From an uncultured Lachnospiraceae bacterium (GTDB lineage Bacteria; Bacillota; Clostridia; Lachnospirales; Lachnospiraceae), in the NCBI GenBank assembly GCA_910577275.1, contig CAJTMW010000025.1, positions 1-64,000 of the forward strand: DNA of 64,000 nucleotides, given 5' to 3'. Position numbers and translations under genes: made by a program. The notes beneath the pieces are model-generated. The model was not told the DNA's origin and ran no database searches. It saw nothing but the letters and a program-made list of their open reading frames with translations. Shown piece by piece: positions 33,122 through 42,627 of the stretch (position 1 is its first letter; the number at the start of each line of letters is the position of its first letter).

Positions 33122-33940
33122 ATGAAGAAAAAAATAAAAAAGCTGCCTAAGGCAATAGCGATAGCGATTGTTTCCCTGATTTCCTTTATTCCCTTTTATT
33201 ACACGCTGATTGCGGCGACCCATTCTACCGACGAGGTAATGCTGGGACTCTCTCTGCTGCCGGGAAGCCATCTGATTGAGAATATAACCACGGCGATGAA
33301 CGGCACCTTCTGGGTTGCTTCTAAGAACAGCATGATTGTGTCCTTCAGCGCCATGTTCTGTTCTGTGGCCATCAGCCTGATGGCGGGCTACGGCCTTGCG
33401 GCGTATCAGTTTAAGCTGAAAAGGGTGATTTACAATTTCGTACTGCTTACCATGATGGTGCCGTCGGTGCTTGGGGTTATCGGCTACATGCAGGAGATGC
33501 GGGCGCTTCGCCTGTCGGGCTCGTTGCTGCCGCTGATACTGATTTGGTTTCCCAGCGGGTTCGGGGTGTTCTGGATAACGCAGTATTTACAGAATTCTTT
33601 GCAGATGGAGCTGGTGGAGAGCGCAAGGATTGACGGCTGTAATGAGTTTTCCATTTTCCTTAAAATTGTACTGCCCTGTATCAGGCCCGCCATTATCTCT
33701 CTGTGCCTTTTGATTTTCCTGTGGTCGTGGAATTCCTATCTGCTTCCGCTGGTTATGATAAATAATGTGGAAAACTATACCATTCCCCTTTACATCCAAT
33801 CTCTGGGGAACGAGCACCGCAAGGATATTGCAGCGCAGATTACCGGTCTGCTTATTTCGGTTCTGCCGCTCATTGCCGCCTTTGCCGTATTTTCAAAGGA
33901 TTTTATCAGAGGACTGACGGAAGGCGCTGTCAAGGGATAA
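33122..33940 (+). CDS. Sugar ABC importer permease, UgpE/LacG type (locus B)
   Basis: A 272-aa permease partner with the loop ELVESARIDGCN and LPCIRP, and the family ending RGLTEGAVKG. GAAAGG precedes the ATG. With the previous gene it forms the channel for the sugar caught by the locus B lipoprotein. Confidence 0.92.
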   Translation: MKKKIKKLPKAIAIAIVSLISFIPFYYTLIAATHSTDEVMLGLSLLPGSHLIENITTAMNGTFWVASKNSMIVSFSAMFCSVAISLMAGYGLAAYQFKLKRVIYNFVLLTMMVPSVLGVIGYMQEMRALRLSGSLLPLILIWFPSGFGVFWITQYLQNSLQMELVESARIDGCNEFSIFLKIVLPCIRPAIISLCLLIFLWSWNSYLLPLVMINNVENYTIPLYIQSLGNEHRKDIAAQITGLLISVLPLIAAFAVFSKDFIRGLTEGAVKG

Positions 33941-33985
33941 TTGGGATTCGTAAATCCGTGATTTGCGTGGTGCGGACACATTGAA

Positions 33986-35473
33986 ATGGGGATGAAAATG
34001 AACAGGGTTCTGATTATAGATGATGAAATACTGACAATCAAATATTTAAAGAGCCTGCATTCCTGGGAGAAATTTGGATGCGGGGATATTCTGTATGCGG
34101 TTACCATTGCGGCCGCCCTGGATATTTTTCAGCGGGAGGCGCCGCAGATTGTGTTTGTGGACGTGAGGATGCCGGGAATGGACGGTCTGGAATTAAGCCG
34201 AAGGCTTCTTTTGGAAAATCCGGGCGTCAGCATTGTGATTATGACGGCTTATCAGGAGTTTGACTATGTGAAGGAAGCCATGGAGATGGGGGTTAAGTAT
34301 TTTCTGGTAAAGCATGAGATTACAGAGGATACCCTGGACGAAGTCCTTCAAAAAATATCCGACGGTTTCCTGTCGAAAAAAAGATACGAGCAGATGATGG
34401 AAAACGACTGGCTGCGAAAGGTATGGGACGGCGAGAGGGCGGATAATGCCAGGCTTTTGCAGGGAGCAGACCGCTGCTTTCTTGCGATGATGGCGCTTAG
34501 CGGACTGTCAGTGTTTACCGGGGATAAGGAGCCTGTTTATCTGAAGGAGGAGAGAATCAGGGAATTGTCACTTTCGGGAATCCGGGTGAGAGGTTTTACA
34601 CGTCAGGGATTTTATACCTATGTGATGATATGCGAGTATGAAAAGCCGGTTTCCGAGAAGGAAAACTATCGGATTCTGGCACATTTTACCGGGGAGCTGG
34701 GAGAGAGGTGCCGTACAGACAGCGGCCTTACGCCCGTCTTTTTCCTTTCCGCCGCTTATGAGACTTATGAGAGCCTTAAAAGTGTTTGTCCGGTTATGCG
34801 GCGTTACTGCGACTGCGTTCTTGCCCAGAGGGAAGGGGTGGTTTGGGAAGAAATGCTTTCCGGCTACGAAAAGCTGTTTCCCGAAAAGCTTGAACCGGAG
34901 AGAAAACCGGAGGTGTGGAGTAAAGCAGATATATCCTCTATGCTCTCAAAAATAAAGGACGGGAGCTATTACATGGAGATAAAAGACTTTACCCATCTGC
35001 GGCAGTACCTACGCGCTGGAAATTTCGTTTCTTTTCTGGAGGGCGAGGAGAAAGAAATCCCGATGGTCTGTCTGGAACAGTTACTTAGAGCCTGTCTGCG
35101 TTATTATGAATGTCAGGAGGAAGAAAAAGGCGCAGGGAACAGGATAGTCAGAAAAACCCTTGATTATATACACGGTCACTATGCCGAAGACATTTCCAGC
35201 ACCATGATAGCGGAATCTTTAGGCATCAGCGACGGCTATCTTCGGCTTCTTTTTAAGAGGGAGATGGACTGTACGGTAAAGGACTATATTCTGCGCTGCC
35301 GGGTGGAGCAGGCAAGACATCTGCTTCTGGAAAATAAGAAAAAGATTTATGAGATTGCGGCGGAATGCGGCTTTGTCAGCAGCCAGCATTTCAGCAGAGT
35401 GTTCCGCCAGATAACGGGGATTGCACCGGGAGAATTCAAACAGCAGGATGGAGGAGGGGATATTGGTACGTAG
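33986..35473 (+). CDS. YesN-type response regulator with AraC domain (locus B)
   Basis: A 495-aa regulator: receiver domain with IIDDE and Asp59 in FVDVRMPGMDG, a linker of about 270 residues, and two AraC helix-turn-helix motifs (IAESLGISDGYLRLLFKRE and IAAECGFVSSQHFSRVF). ATG 33998 is an alternative start close to GGGGAT. Its last 11 bp overlap the kinase gene, so the pair is coupled. It likely activates the locus B promoter upstream of the binding protein. Confidence 0.92.
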   Translation: MGMKMNRVLIIDDEILTIKYLKSLHSWEKFGCGDILYAVTIAAALDIFQREAPQIVFVDVRMPGMDGLELSRRLLLENPGVSIVIMTAYQEFDYVKEAMEMGVKYFLVKHEITEDTLDEVLQKISDGFLSKKRYEQMMENDWLRKVWDGERADNARLLQGADRCFLAMMALSGLSVFTGDKEPVYLKEERIRELSLSGIRVRGFTRQGFYTYVMICEYEKPVSEKENYRILAHFTGELGERCRTDSGLTPVFFLSAAYETYESLKSVCPVMRRYCDCVLAQREGVVWEEMLSGYEKLFPEKLEPERKPEVWSKADISSMLSKIKDGSYYMEIKDFTHLRQYLRAGNFVSFLEGEEKEIPMVCLEQLLRACLRYYECQEEEKGAGNRIVRKTLDYIHGHYAEDISSTMIAESLGISDGYLRLLFKREMDCTVKDYILRCRVEQARHLLLENKKKIYEIAAECGFVSSQHFSRVFRQITGIAPGEFKQQDGGGDIGT

Positions 35474-37250
35474 ATTCACAGGTTTCAGACAGTCTGTAGG
35501 GATGCGGTTTATGGCGGTGACTCTTATTGTGATTTCGGTGCTGGTTGCAGTCAGCTCTCTGTTTTCCGCTGAGTACATGGTGAGAGCCACGGAGAAAAAG
35601 CTGCTGGAGGATTATCAGGCAACGCTGGATTTTACCGCTGACCAGATAGAGGATTATGTGGAAGAAATTACCCGCTACTGCGCGATGGTGGCGGCGGATG
35701 GCACGATTCAGAGGCTTCTTGTAGAATCGGACAGCTTTTCGGAGCTGGATAAGGTGAGATACTCTGTGGAAATCTATAAGAATCTGCGATACTACGAGCT
35801 GCTTCGGGACGACTGTATCAATATTGAGCTCTATCTGTACAACGGCAATATTTTTACCAGCGACGGTTCGAATAAAAACACGCTGCACTCTATCGGGGAC
35901 ACATCCTGGCTTGACAGCGCGCTTGAGAGCGGGGATGCGAAGGTTTTTTCAAAGGCGCACGAGCTGAGCTGCCGGAATATTTTCTATGAAAACGTGATTA
36001 CCTATATCTGCGACATGGCAAACTATAACACCAATCAGGAGAGAATAGGGAAGGTTTTCCTTCATTTAAAGCAGGACGCTTTCTACAGCCTTCTTTATAA
36101 GACGGAGCTGGAAAACGCATGGTGTGCGATTATGAACTCCCACAATGAAATTCTGGCGCAGTCCGGCAAGATGAACGGGGATGTGGAAAGCTGGCTGGAG
36201 CAGACAGAGGGCGGACGCGCCTTTTCGGGAACGGAAAAGGGAAGCCATGGATGGATTCTTTACAGAAATGGGTTAAAGTGCGGCCTCCAATTAGTGATGT
36301 ATATGCCTGACGCAAGGCTTCACGGCGAGGTGAAAAATATTTTCCTGTTTTTCCTGCTACTTTATGTCTCCTGCGTTTTTGCCTCTGTGCTGGTGATGAT
36401 ACCCGTTGCAAGGAGGTTCAGCAACCCTATCAGCGCCCTGAGCAACGCCGCCCGGCAGATTTCGGAGGGAAGGCTGGACGTTCATATAAAGGCGGAGAAT
36501 CAGGATGAAATCGGGACGCTGACGGAGGTTTTCAATCAGATGGCCTCAAGCCTTGAGCGTCAGATGAGGGATTTGCAGAAAGCGGAGAGGGAGAGGGCGG
36601 ATTTGCAGATGAGCATTCTCATGGCGCAGATAAATCCCCATTTCATTTATAACACTTTAAACTCCGCTATCTATCTTTCAAAAACAGGGGAAAGCAAAAA
36701 GGCGGAGAGGCTGCTGACGTTATTTATCAGCCTATTGCAAAACAATATGAAATCGGGCATCGACGGCATTATCACCACTTTGGGGGAGGAAGTGCGGGAC
36801 GTCCGTGAATATATCGAGCTGCAGCAGATAAGGTATCCGGAGAGGTTTTCCTTTCTCTTAAACGGGGACGAGTCGTTGTATCATTACGCAGTCCCGCGGC
36901 TCTTTTTGCAGCCGTTGATTGAAAACGCCTTAAACCACGGAATCCTGCCCAGGGAATCGGGAAAAATCGAACTTACCATTTACGAGGAAAAAGGATGGCT
37001 CATTTTCCGGCTGAAAGACGACGGGGAGGGAATGAGCGGGGAAAAGGTGAAGGCGCTCTTAAAGTGGAAGGATGAAGGCAAAAAGCGCGGGAGCAGGAGA
37101 AGAAGCGCGTCCAAAATCCACTCGATAAGTATCGAAAACATCTGCCAGAGGCTGGAGCTTTTATATAAGGAAGAATATCAATTTGAAATTATCAGCAGCG
37201 TCGGAAAAGGAACGGAAATCGTGATAAGCTTTCCGACGGAGTACAGATGA
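35463..37250 (+). CDS. YesM-type sensor histidine kinase (locus B)
   Basis: A 595-aa membrane kinase: helix near residues 15-38, an extracellular sensor of about 240 residues, a second helix, a HAMP domain (SNPISALSNAARQISEGRL), phospho-acceptor His393 in NPHFIYNTLN, and HATPase with LIENALNHGI and DDGEGMSG. The start is taken as TTG 35463, 5 nt after GAGGAGGGG; ATG 35448 is possible but lacks a site. It feeds the response regulator encoded just before it. Confidence 0.9.
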   Translation: MVRRFTGFRQSVGMRFMAVTLIVISVLVAVSSLFSAEYMVRATEKKLLEDYQATLDFTADQIEDYVEEITRYCAMVAADGTIQRLLVESDSFSELDKVRYSVEIYKNLRYYELLRDDCINIELYLYNGNIFTSDGSNKNTLHSIGDTSWLDSALESGDAKVFSKAHELSCRNIFYENVITYICDMANYNTNQERIGKVFLHLKQDAFYSLLYKTELENAWCAIMNSHNEILAQSGKMNGDVESWLEQTEGGRAFSGTEKGSHGWILYRNGLKCGLQLVMYMPDARLHGEVKNIFLFFLLLYVSCVFASVLVMIPVARRFSNPISALSNAARQISEGRLDVHIKAENQDEIGTLTEVFNQMASSLERQMRDLQKAERERADLQMSILMAQINPHFIYNTLNSAIYLSKTGESKKAERLLTLFISLLQNNMKSGIDGIITTLGEEVRDVREYIELQQIRYPERFSFLLNGDESLYHYAVPRLFLQPLIENALNHGILPRESGKIELTIYEEKGWLIFRLKDDGEGMSGEKVKALLKWKDEGKKRGSRRRSASKIHSISIENICQRLELLYKEEYQFEIISSVGKGTEIVISFPTEYR

Positions 37251-37260
37251 GGGAGGAAGT

Positions 37261-38115
37261 ATGAAGAAAACAATCAAGGTAGAAACAAAACAAAAATGCT
37301 GGTCGCTGGTGGAGGATATCACTTACGCGGCGGTTCCTGCATGGTACGGGAGCACTTACCGCAGTATGAAGTGCAGTATCTGTATGCCGAAGGTGAGAGA
37401 GGAAGGGGTGAAATACCCGCTCCTTGTGTGGTTTTGCGGAGGGGCTTTCAAGGTGATGGACAAGGATGTATGGTGGCCCCAGTGGATGGAATTTGCCAGA
37501 GAAGGCAGTGTGGTTGCCAGTGTGGAATACCGCACCAGCAACGAGGCGGTATTTCCGGCGGCGCTTACGGATGCAAAAGCGGCCATCCGGTATCTAAAGG
37601 CAAATGCCGAAGCCTACGGCATTGACAGAGACAGGGTTTTCGTGGCGGGGGAATCTGCCGGAGGAGCGCTGGCAAGCCTTGTGGGCGTGACGGGAGATAA
37701 TTATAATGAAGGGGAATTCCTCTCGTATGACAGCCGGGTCTGCGGAGTCATTGATTTTTACGGGCTTGTGGATATGACAGGGCCTGTGAATGAGAATGCG
37801 CAGAACATGACCTTCGGGGCAAACGAGCAGTTTATCGGCGTGGAGGGCGACAGCAAAGCTCTGAAAAAAGAAGCCAGTGCAGTCAGCCATATTTCACAGG
37901 ATACGCCTCCGTTTCTCATTTTCCACGGAAATAAGGACGACCTGGTATCGGTAAGTCAGAGCGACTTGCTGTACGAAAAGCTTTGCGAGGCCGGAGTAAG
38001 GGCGGATTACTATATTTTAGAGCAGGAAGGGCACGGAGCCGACGCTTTTTACCAGAGGGAAATTCTGGACATTGTGCGGGCGTTTATGGAATCCGTGGCC
38101 GGAAAGGAAAAATAA
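37261..38115 (+). CDS. Alpha/beta hydrolase, acetyl-esterase-like
   Basis: A 284-aa cytoplasmic hydrolase of the hormone-sensitive-lipase/BD-FAE type. The oxyanion loop is WFCGGAF, the nucleophile is Ser132 in GESAGG, a late Asp sits in HGNKDDLV and the His in EGHGADAF. Such enzymes remove acetyl or other ester groups from oligosaccharides. It follows the kinase by 10 bp and abuts the SGNH gene, suggesting that locus B handles an esterified plant-type sugar. Confidence 0.85.
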   Translation: MKKTIKVETKQKCWSLVEDITYAAVPAWYGSTYRSMKCSICMPKVREEGVKYPLLVWFCGGAFKVMDKDVWWPQWMEFAREGSVVASVEYRTSNEAVFPAALTDAKAAIRYLKANAEAYGIDRDRVFVAGESAGGALASLVGVTGDNYNEGEFLSYDSRVCGVIDFYGLVDMTGPVNENAQNMTFGANEQFIGVEGDSKALKKEASAVSHISQDTPPFLIFHGNKDDLVSVSQSDLLYEKLCEAGVRADYYILEQEGHGADAFYQREILDIVRAFMESVAGKEK

Positions 38116-38778
38116 ATGACAGCGGATAAAAAAGATTATCTGAAGGATATGGCGGAAAAGCTACGAAAAGTCTGGCCGGATAACGAAAGTCTGACGGTGG
38201 TTTGCCACGGCCACAGTATTCCCTGCGGATATATGGCGGATAATGTCACCAGACCTTTTGACGCATATCCGCATCTGTTTCATGCCGCCCTGGCGGAGCG
38301 GTTTCCCCATTCCGTGATAAACGTGACGGTAACGGCGACAGGGGGAGAAAATTCCCTCTCGGGGGAAAAAAGATTTAAGCGGGACGTCCTTACCCACCGC
38401 CCGTATCTGGTAACGATTGATTACGGAAGAAACGATATGTTTCTTTCGGAAGAACAGATGCGCGGGGCATGGAGGGATATGACAAAAGATGCGCTGGACG
38501 CCGGATGCAAAGTGCTTCTGCTTACCCCGGCGCCGGACAGCGGAGCGGTCTATTATGAGGAAAACGAAAGGCGGCTTACGGATGCAAAGATGGCTGAAAT
38601 TATCCGTGAAACGGCGGAGCGTTTTCAGGTGGGGCTTGCGGATGTCCACGGAACCTTTGAGAGGCTTTTTGCGCAGGGACATAAGAGGAGCGAATATGCG
38701 GCCAGCGTCAATCATCCGAACAGACGGGGCCATGAAATCATTGCGGATTGCATGATGGAGTGGGTTCCGTATGTGTGA
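38116..38778 (+). CDS. SGNH/GDSL-family hydrolase
   Basis: A 220-aa soluble hydrolase. Block I is CHGHSIPCGY with Ser34, block III is DYGRNDMF, and block V is NHPNRRGHEI with the catalytic Asn/His context. The ATG begins immediately after the stop of the esterase-like gene, so both are made together. A second deacetylase acting on the same imported sugar is the simplest reading. Confidence 0.88.
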   Translation: MTADKKDYLKDMAEKLRKVWPDNESLTVVCHGHSIPCGYMADNVTRPFDAYPHLFHAALAERFPHSVINVTVTATGGENSLSGEKRFKRDVLTHRPYLVTIDYGRNDMFLSEEQMRGAWRDMTKDALDAGCKVLLLTPAPDSGAVYYEENERRLTDAKMAEIIRETAERFQVGLADVHGTFERLFAQGHKRSEYAASVNHPNRRGHEIIADCMMEWVPYV

Positions 38779-38847
38779 GGAGACAGTTAGCCGCCGGCCT
38801 GCTTATGACGGAAGTGTCATGTTTGAAATTGATTTCCGGGTACAGCC

Positions 38848-38876
38848 TTTACACTGTACAGGCGTTTTGCTATAAT
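38848..38876 (+). promoter_or_regulatory. Strong promoter of the 59-aa protein gene
   Basis: TTTACA at 38848-38853 and TATAAT at 38871-38876, spaced 17 nt. The box context (CTTTACAC, GCGTTT, TATAATA) recurs at 42417-42448 before the other small gene. Confidence 0.8.
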
Positions 38877-38927
38877 AAAATTATCTTATAAATGCATTGC
38901 ATGGCATGTGGAAAGCAGGTGATGATG

Positions 38928-39107
38928 ATGCCGACGAATGAAAAAGAGTATAACGGTTATTTATTTGACCAGTTAAGTATCCTTGAACGCATCGAAGCGG
39001 TGACGGAGGATAAAAAGGTATTAAAGCAGATTGAAATCGAGCGAAAACAAATCGAACGCAAGCTGTATCAGCAGCCGCCGTTAATAAATAACCAGAATAA
39101 CAACTGA
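38928..39107 (+). CDS. Small charged helical protein
   Basis: A 59-aa protein: an aromatic start (EKEYNGYLFDQL), a long Lys/Glu helix (VLKQIEIERKQIERKL) and an Asn-rich tail (NNQNNN). It may form a coiled coil. The start at 38928 is 5 nt after AGGTGAT; in-frame ATGs also lie at 38922, 38925 and 38892. It has its own strong promoter and terminator, so it is a free-standing gene. It resembles the 45-aa product at 42490 (aromatic-x-Gly-aromatic-x-x-Asp followed by a helix). Function unknown. Confidence 0.7.
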   Translation: MPTNEKEYNGYLFDQLSILERIEAVTEDKKVLKQIEIERKQIERKLYQQPPLINNQNNN

Positions 39108-39114
39108 CAATGAG

Positions 39115-39155
39115 AGGTGCAGAGCCTGTAAGAGGAAGGGTTCTGCGCCTTGTCT
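39115..39155 (+). terminator. Terminator of the 59-aa protein gene
   Basis: Imperfect stem AGGTGCAGAGCC (39115-39126) with GGGTTCTGCGCCT (39138-39150), followed by TGTCTTTTCC. Confidence 0.65.
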
Positions 39156-39183
39156 TTTCCTTTGCATAATCAGGAGGTATTTC

Positions 39184-39963
39184 ATGGAAATCAATCGTCC
39201 AAAGGCGGCGGCAGGCTTTGCCGCCTATGTAAAAAATTACGACGTCAGCGACGAGAAAATCAGGCTGAAAATAGAGCATACCTATAAGGTTGCGGATTTA
39301 TGTGAAAGGATTGCAAAGTCGGAGGGCTGCCTGCCGCAGCAGGTGGACACGGCATGGCTTATCGGGCTTTTGCATGACATTGGCCGTTTTGAGCAGCTTA
39401 AGCGTTTCGGAACCTTTATTGATTCCGAGTCCATCGACCATGCGGCTTTCGGCGCGGATTTACTGTTTGGAGAGGGACTGATACGGGAATTTGTGGAGGG
39501 CGATTCCGGGGATATTCTTCTGGAAAGAGCCATCCGCACCCACAGCGCGTTTCGGCTGCCAGAGGATTTTGACAGGGAAACTATGATGTTCTGCAATATC
39601 ATAAGGGACGCTGACAAAATAGATATCATGCGCGTCAATGTGGAGAGCCCTTTAGAGGAAATCTATAATGTGTCCACGGAAAAACTGCGCGGCGACGTGA
39701 TTTCCGACAGGGTTCTGGCCAGCTTTTTTGAGGAGCACGCGACCTTGAGGGATTACAAGAAAACTGCCGTAGATTATATTGCCGGGCATATTTCGCTGGT
39801 CTATGAGCTGGTGTACCCTTACAGTATCCGGGAGGCTTACAGGCAGGGATTTTTACATAAAATGATGGATTTTCAGTCGGATAATCCCCGGACCAGAGAA
39901 CAGTTTCAGGTAATCAGGCAAAGAGTGGAGAGCTATCTTGAGAGGAAAATGAAGCAGATTTGA
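39184..39963 (+). CDS. HD-domain phosphohydrolase
   Basis: A 259-aa soluble HD protein. Ligands are visible at IEHTYKVADL, LLHDIGRFEQ, IDHAAFGADLLF, AIRTHSAF and IRDADKIDIMRV. CAGGAGG precedes the ATG. It is of the same broad kind as the 1540-2331 gene but only distantly alike. Probably cleaves a phosphate from a nucleotide or ppGpp-like substrate; not assignable further. The GH2 gene follows by 29 bp. Confidence 0.88.
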   Translation: MEINRPKAAAGFAAYVKNYDVSDEKIRLKIEHTYKVADLCERIAKSEGCLPQQVDTAWLIGLLHDIGRFEQLKRFGTFIDSESIDHAAFGADLLFGEGLIREFVEGDSGDILLERAIRTHSAFRLPEDFDRETMMFCNIIRDADKIDIMRVNVESPLEEIYNVSTEKLRGDVISDRVLASFFEEHATLRDYKKTAVDYIAGHISLVYELVYPYSIREAYRQGFLHKMMDFQSDNPRTREQFQVIRQRVESYLERKMKQI

Positions 39964-39992
39964 AATAGGGGAACCGAAAAGGAGAGTAAAAA

Positions 39993-42413
39993 ATGGTGCG
40001 AGTGGAAAGAGAATTTATGGGCGGCTGGCGTTTTGCCCTTACCAATGCCGGTAAAACAGAAAAGGAAACGCTGGATTGGAACTGCCCTGAGGAAGCTGCG
40101 TTTCGGGAGGTTGCGCTGCCCCATGACTGGGCGATTGCGGCGCAGATAAAGGAGGATGCAGAGCGGGGCGCGGACCAGGGATATTTCGACAGATGGGGAA
40201 TCGGCTGGTACAGAAAGGATTTCGAACTTTCGGAAATCAGGGAGAAGGTATATTATTTTCTGGATTTTGGCGGCGTTTTTGAGGACAGCACCGTCTGGGT
40301 AAACGGAGTGAAAGCGGGAGGGTGCCATTATGGCTATCGGCCTTTCCGGCTGAATGTCACAGAGGCTTTGCAGACCGGGAAAAATGAGATTCTGGTAAGG
40401 GTCAACAATACTGCCTCCCCGGCGGACCGCTGGTACAGCGGATGCGGCATTTACCGCACGGTCAAATGGGTGGAAGTAAATGAAAGGCATCTTTTTGCGG
40501 AGGCTGTGACGGTAAGAACAGAGGTTACGGAAAAGGGGGCTATTGTACACGTAAAGGCGGAGACGGACGGAGATGTGAGGGCGGTTTTAACGCCGCTTTT
40601 AGCAGAACCGGAGGTCTGGGGCGGATTTTCAGAAGTAAGCGCCGGGGCGGAAGGAAAGGGCGGCGAGTGGCTCGCCATATCCGTGGACAATCCCCGGCTT
40701 TGGTCGGCGGAGGAGCCCTTTCTCTATAAGCTGACCCTTTCCCTGATGGAGGAGAATCAGGTTCTGGACGAGATTTCCTTAAGGATTGGCATACGCAAGG
40801 CGGAATTCCTTCCGGGAAAGGGACTGTTCGTCAACGGAAAGGAAACTGTTTTAAAGGGAGTCTGTCTTCATCAGGATATGGGCTGCCGGGGAATTGCGGC
40901 AAAAAAAGAGATGTGGCGGCAGCGGCTTTTGGACTTAAAGGAAATGGGATGCAACGCCATACGGGCGGCGCATCATATGCACTCGGAGGAGTTCCTTGAT
41001 TTGTGCGACGAGCTGGGCTTTTATGTGTATGAGGAGTGCTTTGACAAATGGACGGGCGGCCTTTACGGAAGATATTTTGAAAAGGACTGGAAGAAGGACG
41101 TAAGGGCCATGATAGACAGGGATAAAAACCGTCCCTGCGTGATTATCTGGGGTGTGGGAAACGAGGTGGAAAATCAGGGACAGCCCTCCATGCTGGCGAT
41201 TTTGAAGGAGCTGACGGACTTTGTGCGGACTCTGGATAGCAGCCGCCCCGTTACCTGCGCTATGAACCCTCATTTTAAGAGGGAAAGCAAGGTGGATATC
41301 AGGACGGTTTCGGATATCCAGCAGTTTGTGGACGAGGTTTCCGAAACGGAGATTACCGACAATAGAGAGAGGATAGAGCGGATTTGCGCAGTTGGAAGGC
41401 TGGTGGATATTATTTCCTGTAATTATCAGGAACAGTGGTATTCCATGATTCATGAGGCCATGCCGGACAAGCTGATTCTGGGAACGGAAATTTATCAGTA
41501 CTTCTGCGGACACCCTGACCAGATGCAGAATTATACGGAAGAAAATCCCTCTCTGGTGCCTTTTCGTTACCCTTGGTGCATCGGCGGCATGATTTGGACG
41601 GGGATTGATTATCTGGGAGAATCCATGGGATATCCCTCCAAAGGCTGGAGCGGAGCAATGATTCGCACCAACGGTGAGAGGAGGGCTAATTTTTATACCC
41701 TGCAAAGCTATTGGCGAAAAGAACCCATGATACACTTTGCGGCGCTGGACGCTTCCTTCGGGGACGAAATGGTCAAGGAACACTGGGACGCGCCCATGTA
41801 TATGGAGCATTGGGATTTCCCCTGGCTTAAGCGGGGACTGATTCCCTACAGAATTGCCACCAACTGCGAAGAAGCGGCAGTTTATTTAAACGGAAAGCGG
41901 CTGTATGTGAAAAAGCCTGCGGATTTCCCGAACAGAATCATTACCGGATATCTGCCATGGCAGCCCGGGGAGGTGAAGGTGGTCGGTTACCGGAACGGGA
42001 AGGAGGCGGCATGCCATGTGGTAAAAACGCCAAAGAAGGCGGAGAGGCTTGTGTTTACCCCTCCCGCAGCTTTGCCGATGGAAACCGGACAGGAAGTACT
42101 TTTAACCGTTCATGCGATGGACGATTCTGGTATCATAAATATGCGGACAAAGGCGGAGGTTTTCTTTGAGGCGGAAGGAGCGGCGGAGATTTTGGGAGTG
42201 GATAACGGAGATTTGACAGACCATACCCCGTATCAGAGCCGCCGGATTTCGCTGTACCGCGGTTTCGCCAGCGTGGTGGTTCGCATGACAGAGCGGGACT
42301 GCAGTATTACAGCGGGCGGCCGGAGGGCAGAATCAGCAAAGGCAAAGTATATTAAGGTGCGGGCGTCTGCGGAAGGGCTGGAAAGCGGGGAAATTATTCT
42401 GTACCGGAGATAA
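39993..42413 (+). CDS. Glycoside hydrolase family 2, beta-galactosidase-like
   Basis: An 806-aa cytoplasmic enzyme: sugar-binding domain (GIGWYRKDF), Ig-like domain with WYSGCGIYRTVKW, TIM barrel with GCNAIRAAHH, acid/base Glu391 in WGVGNEVENQ and nucleophile Glu499 in LILGTEIYQY, then C-terminal domains with DUF4982-like sequence (LPWQPGEVKVVGYRNGKE). It fits the Firmicutes beta-galactosidase/beta-glucuronidase group with the extra C-terminal domains. AAGGAG precedes the ATG. It is not fused to a transporter here, but sits between loci B and C. Confidence 0.9.
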   Translation: MVRVEREFMGGWRFALTNAGKTEKETLDWNCPEEAAFREVALPHDWAIAAQIKEDAERGADQGYFDRWGIGWYRKDFELSEIREKVYYFLDFGGVFEDSTVWVNGVKAGGCHYGYRPFRLNVTEALQTGKNEILVRVNNTASPADRWYSGCGIYRTVKWVEVNERHLFAEAVTVRTEVTEKGAIVHVKAETDGDVRAVLTPLLAEPEVWGGFSEVSAGAEGKGGEWLAISVDNPRLWSAEEPFLYKLTLSLMEENQVLDEISLRIGIRKAEFLPGKGLFVNGKETVLKGVCLHQDMGCRGIAAKKEMWRQRLLDLKEMGCNAIRAAHHMHSEEFLDLCDELGFYVYEECFDKWTGGLYGRYFEKDWKKDVRAMIDRDKNRPCVIIWGVGNEVENQGQPSMLAILKELTDFVRTLDSSRPVTCAMNPHFKRESKVDIRTVSDIQQFVDEVSETEITDNRERIERICAVGRLVDIISCNYQEQWYSMIHEAMPDKLILGTEIYQYFCGHPDQMQNYTEENPSLVPFRYPWCIGGMIWTGIDYLGESMGYPSKGWSGAMIRTNGERRANFYTLQSYWRKEPMIHFAALDASFGDEMVKEHWDAPMYMEHWDFPWLKRGLIPYRIATNCEEAAVYLNGKRLYVKKPADFPNRIITGYLPWQPGEVKVVGYRNGKEAACHVVKTPKKAERLVFTPPAALPMETGQEVLLTVHAMDDSGIINMRTKAEVFFEAEGAAEILGVDNGDLTDHTPYQSRRISLYRGFASVVVRMTERDCSITAGGRRAESAKAKYIKVRASAEGLESGEIILYRR

Positions 42414-42417
42414 CGGC

Positions 42418-42447
42418 TTTACACCGCAACTGCGTTTCCGATATAAT
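42418..42447 (+). promoter_or_regulatory. Promoter of the 45-aa protein gene
   Basis: TTTACA at 42418-42423 and TATAAT at 42442-42447 with 18 nt between. It shares CTTTACAC, GCGTTT and TATAATA with the promoter at 38848-38876. Confidence 0.75.
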
Positions 42448-42489
42448 AGAACCATCAGATAATGGGCATATAAAAAGGCGGGTGGTAAT

Positions 42490-42627
42490 ATGGCAATGAC
42501 AGATAGTCAATTTAAAGGATTTGTACTGGATGACATTAACGAGGTGCTTGAAAATATGCCGGACAGTAAGGAAAAAGAGAAGTTGCAAAAGGTTGCCGAT
42601 AATCTTCAGCAGACGCTGGAAGACTAA
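42490..42627 (+). CDS. 45-aa small protein
   Basis: A 45-codon frame from ATG 42490 to TAA with GGTGG before it. The product begins MAMTDSQFKGFVLDDI and ends KVADNLQQTLED, a single amphipathic helix preceded by an aromatic-Gly-aromatic motif. Its own strong promoter supports it as a real gene. It is similar in plan to the 59-aa product at 38928. Function unknown. Confidence 0.65.
   Translation: MAMTDSQFKGFVLDDINEVLENMPDSKEKEKLQKVADNLQQTLED

Noticed and set aside
40935..41810. 291-codon minus-strand frame opposite the GH2 gene
   Set aside because: Overlaps the catalytic core of the GH2 enzyme; no independent support.
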